From: a virus
Strand: one strand, 5' to 3'
Virus record (IMG/VR): IMGVR_UViG_3300029268_000054
Location: 1 to 37,567 of that record
Length of the DNA stretch: 37,567 nt
A model generated the notes under the pieces. That model made no database searches. It had not been told where the DNA came from and saw only the letters and a program-made list of their open reading frames with translations. This document shows positions 28,971 through 36,872 of this stretch, in pieces (the first letter of the stretch is position 1; the number at the start of each line of letters is the position of its first letter). The position numbers and the translations under genes are program-made.

Positions 28971-29789
28971 CTAAGGAGTGCCCTTGAAAAAAGCAGTCAT
29001 TCTCTCGGCCGCCATCTTTCTGGCATCCTTGAGTTTAAAGTTCTTTGTCTCTTCTGCCGCAGGCGCTGGTTTGGTTCCGCCTCCGGTAGGTCCAATGTCC
29101 GGCACTTCAACCTTGCCAGCAAGGTAGGCTTTAATAGTCGCCTGCTGGAATGCTTCCAGTTTCTTGCGGGCATCAGCCACCATTTTCTTGACGGCTTTCT
29201 TGTCGGCGATATCAATCTCGTTGCAGGAGTTCCCTACCCCGAGAAATTCAGCCAGAAACGCCTTATCTTCCTTCGGCAGGTCGCTCAGGGTAGAGGATAC
29301 TTCGCTCTCGTAATCCTTAATTGCCTTAGCTGCCGCCGCGTCTGCGTCCCTCTGCTTCTTGGAGCTCTCGTCTTTGGACTTAAGGTCTTTAAGTTCTTTC
29401 TCTAGCCGTTCGGCCCTCTGTTCGGGAGTTTCCGTTTCTTTTAACTGCCGCTCTTTCTGCTCTTCCCAGTACTTCTCGTACTTGTCGAGCGTTTGGGAGC
29501 GTTCCAGGGCTTTCTCGAGGGCTGACACGTCGCCGACTTTACCTTTCAGTGTCTTCCCAAGTTGGATATGCTCAACGAGGACCTCGAAGTCCTCAAACCC
29601 GTTAGCTTCCATAATGTCCTGGACTTTCTTTTCCGTCTGGCGAGCACTGATCCACTTCGGGTGCTTGTCAAACGGCAATGTCTCGGGGGACGGGTCCGAA
29701 TTTGCGTCCGTTACTGCGGTTGACGGGTCCGCTTTTGCGTCGGGTGCGGGTGACGGGGCCGCATTTGCGTCTTTTACTTCATCTAACAT
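28971..29789 (-). CDS. Scaffold protein
   Basis: The 272-residue product is highly charged and helical: an Ala/Pro/Asp-rich start (DANAAPSPAPDAKADPSTA), a coiled coil (KYEKYWEEQKERQLKETETP and EKELKDLKSKDESSKKQRD), and a basic helical C-terminus (LKDARKMAAERMTAFF) of the sort that binds capsid subunits. It is encoded just upstream of the capsid gene in transcription order. I chose ATG 29787-29789 with AAAAAGGAGAAAGAT; the frame is open further upstream but lacks a ribosome site. It shapes procapsid assembly and is normally removed afterwards. Confidence 0.82.
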   Translation of the reverse strand: MLDEVKDANAAPSPAPDAKADPSTAVTDANSDPSPETLPFDKHPKWISARQTEKKVQDIMEANGFEDFEVLVEHIQLGKTLKGKVGDVSALEKALERSQTLDKYEKYWEEQKERQLKETETPEQRAERLEKELKDLKSKDESSKKQRDADAAAAKAIKDYESEVSSTLSDLPKEDKAFLAEFLGVGNSCNEIDIADKKAVKKMVADARKKLEAFQQATIKAYLAGKVEVPDIGPTGGGTKPAPAAEETKNFKLKDARKMAAERMTAFFKGTP

Positions 29790-29844
29790 ATCTTTCTCCT
29801 TTTTGTTCTCTTCTCGGTTTGCTCGCAATCCCGATAGAGACGGG

Positions 29845-30072
29845 TTATTTGCCGTAATACTGATAATCGTCAGAGGGGTAATACTGTTTGCCGTCCTTCC
29901 CACCCTTCCAAACGTTGTACACTTCTCGCATTTCCGGGAGGATTTCCGTCCCGGGCCGTACCATACCCTTGACTATCCTCCTTAACATGCGATTAGCGCG
30001 ACGTTTGTCTTGCTTCTCGCTCTCGCATAGCGTCATTCCCATAATGGGTGTGTGTCTTCTGGAACGGCTCAT
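29845..30072 (-). CDS. Small basic conserved phage protein (MSRSRRHTP type), 75 residues
   Basis: The product starts MSRSRRHTPIMGMTLCESEK and then reads QDKRRANRMLRRIVKG, a front shared by many 70-90-residue phage proteins encoded between portal and scaffold genes. The remainder is aromatic and acidic (REVYNVWKGGKDGKQYYPSD). Its role is unknown; a basic N-terminus suggests binding to DNA or RNA. Eight bases separate the ATG from the stop of the membrane micro-protein upstream. Confidence 0.75.
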   Translation of the reverse strand: MSRSRRHTPIMGMTLCESEKQDKRRANRMLRRIVKGMVRPGTEILPEMREVYNVWKGGKDGKQYYPSDDYQYYGK

Positions 30073-30079
30073 AAATGGC

Positions 30080-30190
30080 TCAATCATAATCACTGAAATA
30101 GATGAACCCAAAAAACATAATCAAGGCCAAAATCAAACAAAAAGTATGAAAGGCGTCAGGATTGAAATTACGAATCAGTAGACTCCCCAT
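30080..30190 (-). CDS. Single-pass membrane micro-protein, 36 residues
   Basis: ATG 30188-30190 lies inside the end of the upstream gene, with AGAGGTAAC seven bases earlier. The product starts MGSLLIRNFNPDAFHTFC and has one hydrophobic segment (LILALIMFFGFIYF) followed by SDYD. It overlaps the preceding gene by 23 bases in another frame. A membrane role in the late phase, for example in lysis timing, is possible but not shown. Confidence 0.5.
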   Translation of the reverse strand: MGSLLIRNFNPDAFHTFCLILALIMFFGFIYFSDYD

Positions 30191-30332
30191 TGTCAGTTAC
30201 CTCTCTATCGGTAGAGATTGATTTGCCGTGTTGTACCCAATCCTCAGTGGTCGAAACAAAAATACGGTCCCAATTCTCACGCCATTTGGCACTTGTAGTC
30301 TTAAGTCCTGAGCAGTACATGTTCTCAGTCAT
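30168..30332 (-). CDS. Hypothetical protein, 54 residues
   Basis: AGGAGGGGAA precedes ATG 30330-30332, which overlaps the TGA of the upstream gene. The product starts MTENMYCSGLKTTSAKWREN, continues WDRIFVSTTEDWVQHGKSIS and ends in a Ser/Thr/Asp tail. It is hydrophilic, with three Trp, and shows no motif I can name. It belongs to a chain of coupled small genes between portal and scaffold. Confidence 0.6.
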   Translation of the reverse strand: MTENMYCSGLKTTSAKWRENWDRIFVSTTEDWVQHGKSISTDREVTDNGESTDS

Positions 30333-30475
30333 TTCCCCTCCTTAGTGTTGGCGTGGATGGCCCGGATCTGCCGCTTAGCGTCCCTGAGCGTCAAAGGCTT
30401 CTTGCTGTGCCCCTCGGGAGTGTTCGGGCTAGTAACAACGTATCCTTTACCTTTTTTCTCGATTTTATATGGCAT
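30329..30475 (-). CDS. Small basic protein, 48 residues
   Basis: GGGGAGGAAGTGTA precedes ATG 30473-30475. The product starts MPYKIEKKGKGYVVTSPNTP and ends with EGHSKKPLTLRDAKRQIRAIH. The plan (Y-I-K-G-KGYVV-TxxTGxxHSKKPxTxxxAxxQxRAI) is common for tiny proteins near phage portals, with a strand pair and a basic helix; their role is unknown. Its first base is shared with the TAA that ends the in-frame portal extension. Confidence 0.7.
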   Translation of the reverse strand: MPYKIEKKGKGYVVTSPNTPEGHSKKPLTLRDAKRQIRAIHANTKEGK

Positions 30476-30525
30476 TACACTTCCTCCCCGGGCATCATAC
30501 CTTCAGGTGGTGGCCCAGGCTGCGG

Positions 30526-32574
30526 TCATGCCGCCGGCGATCCTTGCTGCGGTGCCCCTTGCTGCGGTGCCCCACCTTGAGGTGCTTGCATGGCCGCTTG
30601 CGCTTCTGCGTCTGCCACCTCCTGACCCTTGGCGAGGATCTTGTGGAGCGAGCAATGATCGATCAACACTTCCTGCCCCTTCTTCGGCAAGTCCTTGAAC
30701 TCCGAGGAAAGAATGAACCTGCGATGTATCTCAGCGTGTACCTTGTGGTTATCGAACTTAAACGCCGGATCATCGTTGATAGGCATATCGTCAGGGTTCA
30801 GGGTACCGTCCGCTCCTATCGGGGCGATAAAAATGTTCTCGTAGGAATTAGCGGAGATTTCCGCGTTCTCGTCATCGGCGCGCGCTATGTCGGCGTTTTC
30901 GTAGTCGGCAAAGCCAGCAAGTCCCATGCGAATCAACAGGTCCTGCCGAATCTCGGGGTTGTTAACAACGTCTCCAAGCATCCCCTGTCCAGCAAGCTGC
31001 ATCAAGAGTTGGTTCTTACCTGCATTAGTTGAGCTCAATCCCGAATCGAGCTCCATCCGCACGTCTGTGTTGTTGTGAAGGTCTGAAGCCTTGAACTGCT
31101 TGATGTTGACCTTATTTCCACGGCCCACGATCTTGATTGTGCGCTCTTCAGTGTACAGTTCCTGCACGACAAGCAAGCGTTTCTTCTGCACGCGGCCCCA
31201 GGACAGTTTAAAACGATCAACGTCCGGCTGGTGCCCCTGCATTGCGGTATCTCTCAGGATATCTACCTGTATCCCGCTCGCGCTAGCGGATGGAGGCACG
31301 CCCTTTAATATGTTCTTCGGGTCGCCAGACGAATCCTGAATCTGCACCTTCATGTTGTTGCGGTGTTCGAACACTTGACTGGGCAGTGGGGTACCATGCT
31401 CTATTGACGGCTTCTGTCCCCCTGACATTAGTGGGTCGTATTGCAGCATCAACAGACCAAGTCCGCCCTCGTTTACCCTTTTAATCCCGATTTCGCCCGG
31501 GGTAATTACTCTAGGACGGCCCAAGCCTCGCATGTTTATTTCAACTTGCTGGTCGATCAGGTTCAACGTGTTCTGCGGGCTGATTAAGTCATCCACGCCA
31601 GACCGGGACCAGAATCGTCCTGGAACATACTGAAAGTGGAAGTCGGTCAGAGAGTAACAGGACTTGCCCTTCTCTGCCTTGATCGGAAGTCTATCAGCGT
31701 TTACCAGTATCTTGCCCCCTGCGCTAACGATGTACTTGCCGTGCGGATACTTCTTCGATGGCTTGAACTCCACCTCTTTAAACACGCACAGGTCTTCGGA
31801 ATCGTAGTCAGTCAGTCCGGTCTCATCCAGGCCGATGCCCTTCCAATTCGAAACGTTCCCGACAAGCTTCGCGAGCCGTTTCTGGTAGTCAAGCGACTGA
31901 GTATCATCAGTCTGCACCAGCTTCGTGCCGAAAGTATCCTCGACCCACTCCTTGCGCTTCAGACTCTGCATGCCGATGTACCGCATATCCTCGAGAGCGG
32001 TCTCGATCGGGTCAACGCGCACGTTAAATGGAAGGATAGCGTCAGATCGCACGTCACCTGTGGTCACGATGGAACCATTGGAATTAATAAACCAAGAGCC
32101 ACCTTCCTTGTACGGGTAGGTCCTGATAAACGACGTACCGCAAAGTACCATCATCACGGCCGCTTTCTCACGCTCGTTGTGCAGCCGATAATCGTCGATA
32201 CTCTCGCAAAATACTAAGACCTCCTCAGCTAACTGGGAGGCCATAACGTCGCGCTTCTCGGAGGAGTTGGGCCATACTCTAGGACTGTACTTCTGGTTGA
32301 GCAACAACGCCTTCTGACTATTAACATAGTCGCTAATCTCATTGCTAACAGGGGTCGGTATCCAGTCGGGCATTGTGCGCCGCACGAACGTTTTACCAGT
32401 CTGCGACCAGCTAAGCCACTGCTCGCCCAGGGCGTAGAGGATGTTTCTGAACCAAATACGCTCCAACTGCTGGCGCGAGTAATCAGAGGTGTCGTCGAAA
32501 ATATTATCAATCTCCGCGATTAACACCGCTTCGTCAGGCTTTGTCTTGCTTTTAAACAGATCGAGTATTCCCAC
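30526..32574 (-). CDS. Portal protein (P22-like)
   Basis: The 682-residue product forms the dodecameric portal through which DNA enters and leaves the head. Typical portions are the helical front (YSRQQLERIWFRNILYALGE), KAAVMMVLCGTSFIRTYP, DILPFNVRVDPIETALEDMR-type wing segment, YVPGRFWSRSGVDDLISPQN with NLIDQQVEI leading to the stem, and LLVVQELYTEERTIKIVG. The C-terminus is Gln/Pro/Gly-rich (QGGAPQQGAPQQGSPAA) and ends at a TGA. The same frame then stays open for 16 Pro/Gly-rich codons up to TAA 30475-30477, so readthrough or a recent nonsense change is possible. GTG start at 32572-32574 after a run of G. Confidence 0.9.
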   Translation of the reverse strand: MGILDLFKSKTKPDEAVLIAEIDNIFDDTSDYSRQQLERIWFRNILYALGEQWLSWSQTGKTFVRRTMPDWIPTPVSNEISDYVNSQKALLLNQKYSPRVWPNSSEKRDVMASQLAEEVLVFCESIDDYRLHNEREKAAVMMVLCGTSFIRTYPYKEGGSWFINSNGSIVTTGDVRSDAILPFNVRVDPIETALEDMRYIGMQSLKRKEWVEDTFGTKLVQTDDTQSLDYQKRLAKLVGNVSNWKGIGLDETGLTDYDSEDLCVFKEVEFKPSKKYPHGKYIVSAGGKILVNADRLPIKAEKGKSCYSLTDFHFQYVPGRFWSRSGVDDLISPQNTLNLIDQQVEINMRGLGRPRVITPGEIGIKRVNEGGLGLLMLQYDPLMSGGQKPSIEHGTPLPSQVFEHRNNMKVQIQDSSGDPKNILKGVPPSASASGIQVDILRDTAMQGHQPDVDRFKLSWGRVQKKRLLVVQELYTEERTIKIVGRGNKVNIKQFKASDLHNNTDVRMELDSGLSSTNAGKNQLLMQLAGQGMLGDVVNNPEIRQDLLIRMGLAGFADYENADIARADDENAEISANSYENIFIAPIGADGTLNPDDMPINDDPAFKFDNHKVHAEIHRRFILSSEFKDLPKKGQEVLIDHCSLHKILAKGQEVADAEAQAAMQAPQGGAPQQGAPQQGSPAA

Positions 32575-32584
32575 GATGCCCCCC

Positions 32585-32821
32585 CTATGATATCGGTATA
32601 TCCCTGTCGTAATCGGCCTGTATCTCTTTCTTCAGGTCCTCAACAGCTACAACCTTAACAGCTTCCTGGCCCTTGGAGTACTCACCGTATGTGCGGGCCA
32701 TAAGCCTATCGAGCAGGTCCTTGGTCTGCGCGTCCTTCAGTTTGCGCTCTCTGATAATTAAACACTCATGAAATGCTATCCACCCAATGAGAATACACAC
32801 TACTGGAAAAAGGTCGCTCAT
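32585..32821 (-). CDS. Membrane-anchored charged protein, 78 residues
   Basis: The product starts MSDLFPVVCILIGWIAFHEC, a membrane segment of about 17 residues, followed by IIRERKLKDAQTKDLLDRLM and a charged helical remainder. ATG 32819-32821 overlaps the preceding TGA, with AGGTG a few bases upstream; a GTG three codons earlier is in frame. One membrane anchor plus cytoplasmic helix recurs in small proteins near terminase and portal genes. No family recognised. Confidence 0.6.
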   Translation of the reverse strand: MSDLFPVVCILIGWIAFHECLIIRERKLKDAQTKDLLDRLMARTYGEYSKGQEAVKVVAVEDLKKEIQADYDRDIPIS

Positions 32822-33105
32822 AACTCGCACCTATTAATCATCCACCTGACCGTAAAGATATTCGCATGCAGGCGAACTCTAATTTCACGCAACGTTTTTG
32901 CAACAGGCGAAGTCCGAACAGTAAACTGTGGCTGCTCAATCTCTAATACAGGGTCGATTGACATTATCGGGTCCAGTTGTTCCCTAAGATCACCAAGCAA
33001 TCCTGTTAGTGTGCTGACCGCTTCGTGAAGTTCGTTAATCTCAGAGACAATCTCCCTCTGTGGTTCCATCCCTATGGGATTCTCATACCCTTCTTTCTCG
33101 TTCAT
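32818..33105 (-). CDS. Hypothetical protein, 95 residues
   Basis: The product begins MNEKEGYENPIGMEPQREIV, then a helix with heptad-like pattern (SEINELHEAVSTLTGLLGDL) and a short strand-rich section (FTVRTSPVAKTLREIRVRL). The helix may drive oligomerisation. GAAAGGAGACGCG precedes the ATG, and a hairpin lies between it and the terminase gene. I recognise no family. Confidence 0.6.
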   Translation of the reverse strand: MNEKEGYENPIGMEPQREIVSEINELHEAVSTLTGLLGDLREQLDPIMSIDPVLEIEQPQFTVRTSPVAKTLREIRVRLHANIFTVRWMINRCEL

Positions 33106-33124
33106 CGCGTCTCCTTTCTTTAGT

Positions 33125-33148
33125 CTCCCTTATCCGAGATAACGGGAG
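33125..33148 (-). other. Hairpin after the large terminase gene
   Basis: On the minus strand CTCCC-g-TTATC-TCG-GATAA-GGGAG folds to ten base pairs with one bulged G, directly after the terminase stop. There is no U-run. It may be an mRNA stabiliser or processing site within the late transcript. Confidence 0.55.
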
Positions 33149-35734
33149 CTAAAAGTCTGCGTAATCCTCTAAGTTATCCTGCTTGCGACGTATCTCAGCA
33201 AGCTCTGTCCACGCAACAGTTGTTACGTTCTGCTCCTTCTTTACCTCTTTGGGCTTCCGTGGTCCCTCACTAATCGGTCGAGCCAGCAACAAGAAACAAA
33301 TCGAGTCGAAGCTGTGGTCCTCGCCGTCGGTGTCGATATCCTCAATGTTACGTTCGTCCTGCTGCAACATCGGGATAGTCCGTATAAAGTTAGTGCACCT
33401 CTCGTACACTCTCAACATAGGCGGCTCATCCGCTCGAATCCTTAGCCGATCGTGAAACTGGCGTACCTTCTTAACTCTATCAGCATCACCAGGATAGCCC
33501 TGCACGCCGCACTCCCTGAATACCTCGGCTGTCGCCTTGCCCTGCCCTCCGCCCTTGTAATCAGGCTTCTTCGAGAAGCAATCCGGACTCAGTATCCTGA
33601 TAATGTTGCGCTTGCTGATACCAATGCGCTCTTCTCGAGCCTTAATACCCTCAGCAATCTCGCTGTCCGTGAGCCTCAATCCTGTATCAGGCTCACCAGT
33701 CGAGCCGTAGTACTCATCAAACACGTGTATTCGCCCGTCGCCGTCTAACCACGACCAAAGGACGCTAAAAGGCTTGCCGTATCCCCAATCAAATGTCATG
33801 TAGATCGGGCTGGTCTCACCTATCGGCGTATCGTTTGGCACTCGGTGTGCAGGGCCGAACTCCGGGAACGCCTGCCCCAAGAAGATGTTCCAGTCGCCAT
33901 CTTTAAACGCCTTGCGCAGTGTCTCCGGTAGCGTGTCAAGCTGTTGCCAGTAGCTAGCTGGTAAGTGCGGGTTATCATCAGCCTTGCTCGGGATGTAGGC
34001 GAACTGGCTGCGATAATCAACCGGGGAAATCCACTCGCTCGGGAACTGCTTATCCATCCAGAGTTGTTTAACCCAGCCATGCCCGATGCTGCCGGGGTTA
34101 GTCCCCGCTATGAACTGACAATCAATATCCTCAAGTCCAGGCCAGCGCAGTCGAGTTCTCAGGTGAGTGAACGTGTCGTAATCGTTCTTGGTAAGCTCAT
34201 CCACTGCTATCATCGCAAACTCGGAGCTCGCGTATTTACTCGGATCATCCAGGTTACGAAACACAATAACCCCAGAGCCGTATTCTGGGGCCAATATAAA
34301 GCAGCGTCCGTAATCCTTATGATCGTTGTGCGACTTGCCAAGCCAGTCAGGAAACTCTCTGGAAATCTTGGATAGTTGCCTATCCTTGAGCGCAGGGTAA
34401 TTTTCACACGCCAGCATTATAACCGCGCCTGTTATCCCTTGCATAAACAGTCGCATGTGCTTCTTGACGCAAAACCAGCGCAGGAGGTAGCTATTGTGGG
34501 TCGGGATCATGGTCTCGCCGCACAAATACATATGAGAAGGAGCGTCCACCGAAATGCACTTCAGCGGTACTTGGTCTACCTCTTCAACCTTAACGATATA
34601 CCTGCGGTCGTGTGTGCCTCTAAACCCGTCAATCTTCTGTCGTGCAAGTTTCCTTTCAAGGCGGAAGGCAGGCATGTTGGTAATGAACTTCATCCTCCAT
34701 CGAGGACCGTAATCAATCCCGTTCAACTTAGCGCGTGACTCGCACGCTGTTACCTTGATACCAAGAGATAAGATTAATTCCCTGACTCCATCAACCAACT
34801 CTTTCCGCGTCAGCGTGATTTCGCACTGCCCTCGTGTGTCGCAAGTGCCGTCCGTGTCCATCAATCCTTGAAGTAACGCTAGTCTCTGGTCAACAGACGC
34901 CCTAAGGTACTGCATAGGGATATGTTTGTTTCCTTGTACACCTATTTGTTTAAGCTTACTGACAAGGCCAAGAATGTAATGACTCTTCTCGCTCTTGTGA
35001 TGGCTAACCCTGTATCCATCCTTTTCAATCTCTTCGAATATCTGCGGGTCTATCCCTGTTAGACCCCCGCTTATCGACGTTCCGTCACCTAACCATGACC
35101 CCAGAGTGTAGGGAGGCACTACCAACTCAGACTTAGGTAACTGTAAAGGACCGCATACCCTAACCGCATGATTAGCCTGGGGTCCTTTGTAGAGCGTGTC
35201 TTTAATCTCCTGCGTGGTCTTAATGGACGGCACAACAGGGGCACTTACATAATGACTTGCAACTTCTGAATTTCGTACAGCAAGGTCCGGTCTCTTACCT
35301 GTAGACCGCGATGCTCTTGACGCCCTGCGCTGCGCTCTGAACTCAGGAGACCTACGCAGTGACGCCTGAATATCAGCCATCGTCTCAGTAACCCACTGAT
35401 GCCTCGCTCCCGCTACAAGCTCGCTACCATCACTAAACGTTAGCTTGTACGTGGTCTCATACTGTACTTCTGAGACCCAATCAACGTTGCACACCTTGCC
35501 GTGTTCGTCGTACACTTGGTCGCCGGGCTTAAGGTCTTCCATGGTGGTCCAGCCGTCAGGTGTTGGAATTACTGTGCTTATCGCCAGAAGTTTACCGCCA
35601 CCTAGTGCGCCGCCGTAAAGCAGGAACTTTACCCCACCAGACTCAGCAACCCTTGTCGCCTCACGCTGTCTTGGAGTAAACTTTGCTAAATCTCGGTTAA
35701 AGTTGAGGGCTTTCGCCTTCGCGTTTTGTTTCAC
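33149..35734 (-). CDS. terL: Terminase large subunit interrupted by an intein
   Basis: The 861-residue precursor contains 495 residues of terminase. The ATPase P-loop GGALGGGK ends at residue 48 and continues with SYLLRW at 415, after the intein. Walker B is AVDEL (510-514), motif III is IAGTNPG (542-548), and the nuclease domain begins YMTFDWGYGKP (645-655, Asp 649) and closes with the acidic DGEDHSFDS motif. The protein pumps DNA into the head and cuts it. The GTG start at 35732-35734 overlaps the TAG of the small subunit by one base. Activity requires removal of the intein because it splits the P-loop between Lys and Ser. Confidence 0.93.
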   Translation of the reverse strand: MKQNAKAKALNFNRDLAKFTPRQREATRVAESGGVKFLLYGGALGGGKLLAISTVIPTPDGWTTMEDLKPGDQVYDEHGKVCNVDWVSEVQYETTYKLTFSDGSELVAGARHQWVTETMADIQASLRRSPEFRAQRRASRASRSTGKRPDLAVRNSEVASHYVSAPVVPSIKTTQEIKDTLYKGPQANHAVRVCGPLQLPKSELVVPPYTLGSWLGDGTSISGGLTGIDPQIFEEIEKDGYRVSHHKSEKSHYILGLVSKLKQIGVQGNKHIPMQYLRASVDQRLALLQGLMDTDGTCDTRGQCEITLTRKELVDGVRELILSLGIKVTACESRAKLNGIDYGPRWRMKFITNMPAFRLERKLARQKIDGFRGTHDRRYIVKVEEVDQVPLKCISVDAPSHMYLCGETMIPTHNSYLLRWFCVKKHMRLFMQGITGAVIMLACENYPALKDRQLSKISREFPDWLGKSHNDHKDYGRCFILAPEYGSGVIVFRNLDDPSKYASSEFAMIAVDELTKNDYDTFTHLRTRLRWPGLEDIDCQFIAGTNPGSIGHGWVKQLWMDKQFPSEWISPVDYRSQFAYIPSKADDNPHLPASYWQQLDTLPETLRKAFKDGDWNIFLGQAFPEFGPAHRVPNDTPIGETSPIYMTFDWGYGKPFSVLWSWLDGDGRIHVFDEYYGSTGEPDTGLRLTDSEIAEGIKAREERIGISKRNIIRILSPDCFSKKPDYKGGGQGKATAEVFRECGVQGYPGDADRVKKVRQFHDRLRIRADEPPMLRVYERCTNFIRTIPMLQQDERNIEDIDTDGEDHSFDSICFLLLARPISEGPRKPKEVKKEQNVTTVAWTELAEIRRKQDNLEDYADF
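34493..35590 (-). other. Class-3-type intein with LAGLIDADG homing endonuclease
   Basis: Residues 49-414 of the terminase precursor (366 residues) are an intein. Block A reads LLAISTVIPTPDGW, so position 1 is Leu (CTT), not Cys, Ser or Ala. Block B is GARHQWVT with Trp 114 two residues after His; block F is LKCISVDAPSHMYL with Cys 393 at the position usually Asp; block G is PTHN followed by Ser 415, with Thr 412. These Trp, Cys and Thr are the WCT marks of class 3 inteins, which begin splicing by attack of the block F Cys. Two dodecapeptides, LGSWLGDG (211-218) and LLQGLMDTDG (287-296), show a LAGLIDADG endonuclease that appears intact. Confidence 0.88.
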
Positions 35735-36216
35735 TAGGTTTCATCATCCGTAAGCACTACCAAAGGCTTGGTCACTGTGATTTCGTGTCGTTCGAAGTCT
35801 CCGTATTTCCGGGGGAGCAATTTAGCAGCCACCCACTTGCGGGCGTCCACCCTCAACCTTGACCGGTTAACAAACTCCTTATTCTGTAATCGTTTTGCAG
35901 ACTTACCTTCAGGTGTGTCGGCCTCCGAAAACATTACGTCCTCACTATCGTCGTCGGCGATTGAAATGATCTGATCGGCCATTACTTCGGCCTGCGCTTC
36001 CCTTGCTTTAACATACATCTCCCTAAACTCTTCCTGGAAGGGAGATGTATAGAAAAGCCAGCGCATTACAGTGGACATACGCGGCATTCCGTCTTGTTTC
36101 AGAATCGTGTTAAGAGGGAATCCCTGGGATATCAACGCACAGATAGTCTCGGCAAGCGTCTTATTGTATTTGCTAGGCCGCCCACCTGGATGTTTTTTTT
36201 TAACTTCCTCGCTCAC
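35734..36216 (-). CDS. terS: Terminase small subunit
   Basis: The 160-residue product starts with a basic GGRPSKYNKTLAETICALIS segment and a helix-turn-helix (GFPLNTILKQDGMPRMSTVM), then WLFYTSPFQEEFREMYVKAR, the order typical of phage terminase small subunits of the GRPxKY type. The middle helix forms the oligomer core and the acidic and basic C-terminal part contacts TerL. It recognises the packaging site on phage DNA. It lies directly before terL with a one-base overlap, and its ATG overlaps the preceding TGA. Confidence 0.88.
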   Translation of the reverse strand: MSEEVKKKHPGGRPSKYNKTLAETICALISQGFPLNTILKQDGMPRMSTVMRWLFYTSPFQEEFREMYVKAREAQAEVMADQIISIADDDSEDVMFSEADTPEGKSAKRLQNKEFVNRSRLRVDARKWVAAKLLPRKYGDFERHEITVTKPLVVLTDDET

Positions 36217-36383
36217 TCCATCCCTCCATCAACCGGATACGTAAACATCAGGTCCCTGATAGCCTCAAACATCGTCTCGCCCTGTCCATACTCAGTTGGT
36301 GCATTACTGATGGCGCGGTTGTAGCCGGTATTAGCGTAATATGCCGTATAGTTGTCGCCATACTTATCAATCCTGATATTCAT
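36213..36383 (-). CDS. Hypothetical protein, 56 residues
   Basis: The product starts MNIRIDKYGDNYTAYYANTG and ends TMFEAIRDLMFTYPVDGGME. A strand pair with alternating Tyr and a C-terminal helix with G-TMFEAI gives it the form of small phage proteins related to HicB-like folds (I-G-T-EAI), but this is only a resemblance. I chose ATG 36381-36383 with GGAG seven bases upstream; two in-frame starts lie just before it. It overlaps genes on both sides. Confidence 0.55.
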   Translation of the reverse strand: MNIRIDKYGDNYTAYYANTGYNRAISNAPTEYGQGETMFEAIRDLMFTYPVDGGME

Positions 36384-36513
36384 CGTCATACTCCATCTCA
36401 ACTATCTGTTTTTGTTCTGTTCTGAGTATTCGCCTGCCGTAGAGGTTACAAGTCTTCTCCTTATCAACAATCTCTCTCAGCATTTCGAGGCGTATATCGG
36501 ATGAGGTCAGCAT
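36367..36513 (-). CDS. Hypothetical protein, 48 residues
   Basis: AAGAAGG precedes ATG 36511-36513, 14 bases after the preceding stop. The product starts MLTSSDIRLEMLREIVDKEK and ends with an acidic tail (VEMEYDDEYQD). A longer frame from 36624 would overlap the previous gene and is not preferred. It appears to be one helix with a single Cys and a charged end. No family recognised. Confidence 0.5.
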   Translation of the reverse strand: MLTSSDIRLEMLREIVDKEKTCNLYGRRILRTEQKQIVEMEYDDEYQD

Positions 36514-36527
36514 AGCCTTCTTTCTGT

Positions 36528-36872
36528 TCAGTCTACGATTTCTATTTTCCACTGGTTGCTGTCGTTCGCTTTGAATACCATAGAGCATCCGTAGAGCTCC
36601 TTGCTTCGTTCCGCGTATCCGCAATATCCTTCAGACCCTAGCTTCTCACGAGACTTCTGCGTAATCTCGCCATCAAAACAATATGATTTGGGGATATGCA
36701 CAATGATTCTCTTTCCCAGCAGTCCCTTACCTTCGAATCTGATTGGGCAAGCCGTCTTCATGATTCCAATCTCCTTACCGTCTTGGAAATCTACGAGCTT
36801 GAAGCCATTACGTTTTGATACGGATTGCATCTCCTGTTCAAACTGTTCTTTTGTTGTTGCGTTACCGGCCAT
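36528..36872 (-). CDS. Hypothetical protein, 114 residues
   Basis: The product starts MAGNATTKEQFEQEMQSVSK, a helical front, then turns into strands: FKLVDFQDGKEIGIMKTACP, LLGKRIIVHIPKSYCFDGEI and CSMVFKANDSNQWKIEIVD. Four Cys are spread widely and do not form a zinc pattern. It may be a small beta-barrel or ribbon fold. Its ATG lies inside the end of the upstream gene. I recognise no family. Confidence 0.6.
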   Translation of the reverse strand: MAGNATTKEQFEQEMQSVSKRNGFKLVDFQDGKEIGIMKTACPIRFEGKGLLGKRIIVHIPKSYCFDGEITQKSREKLGSEGYCGYAERSKELYGCSMVFKANDSNQWKIEIVD

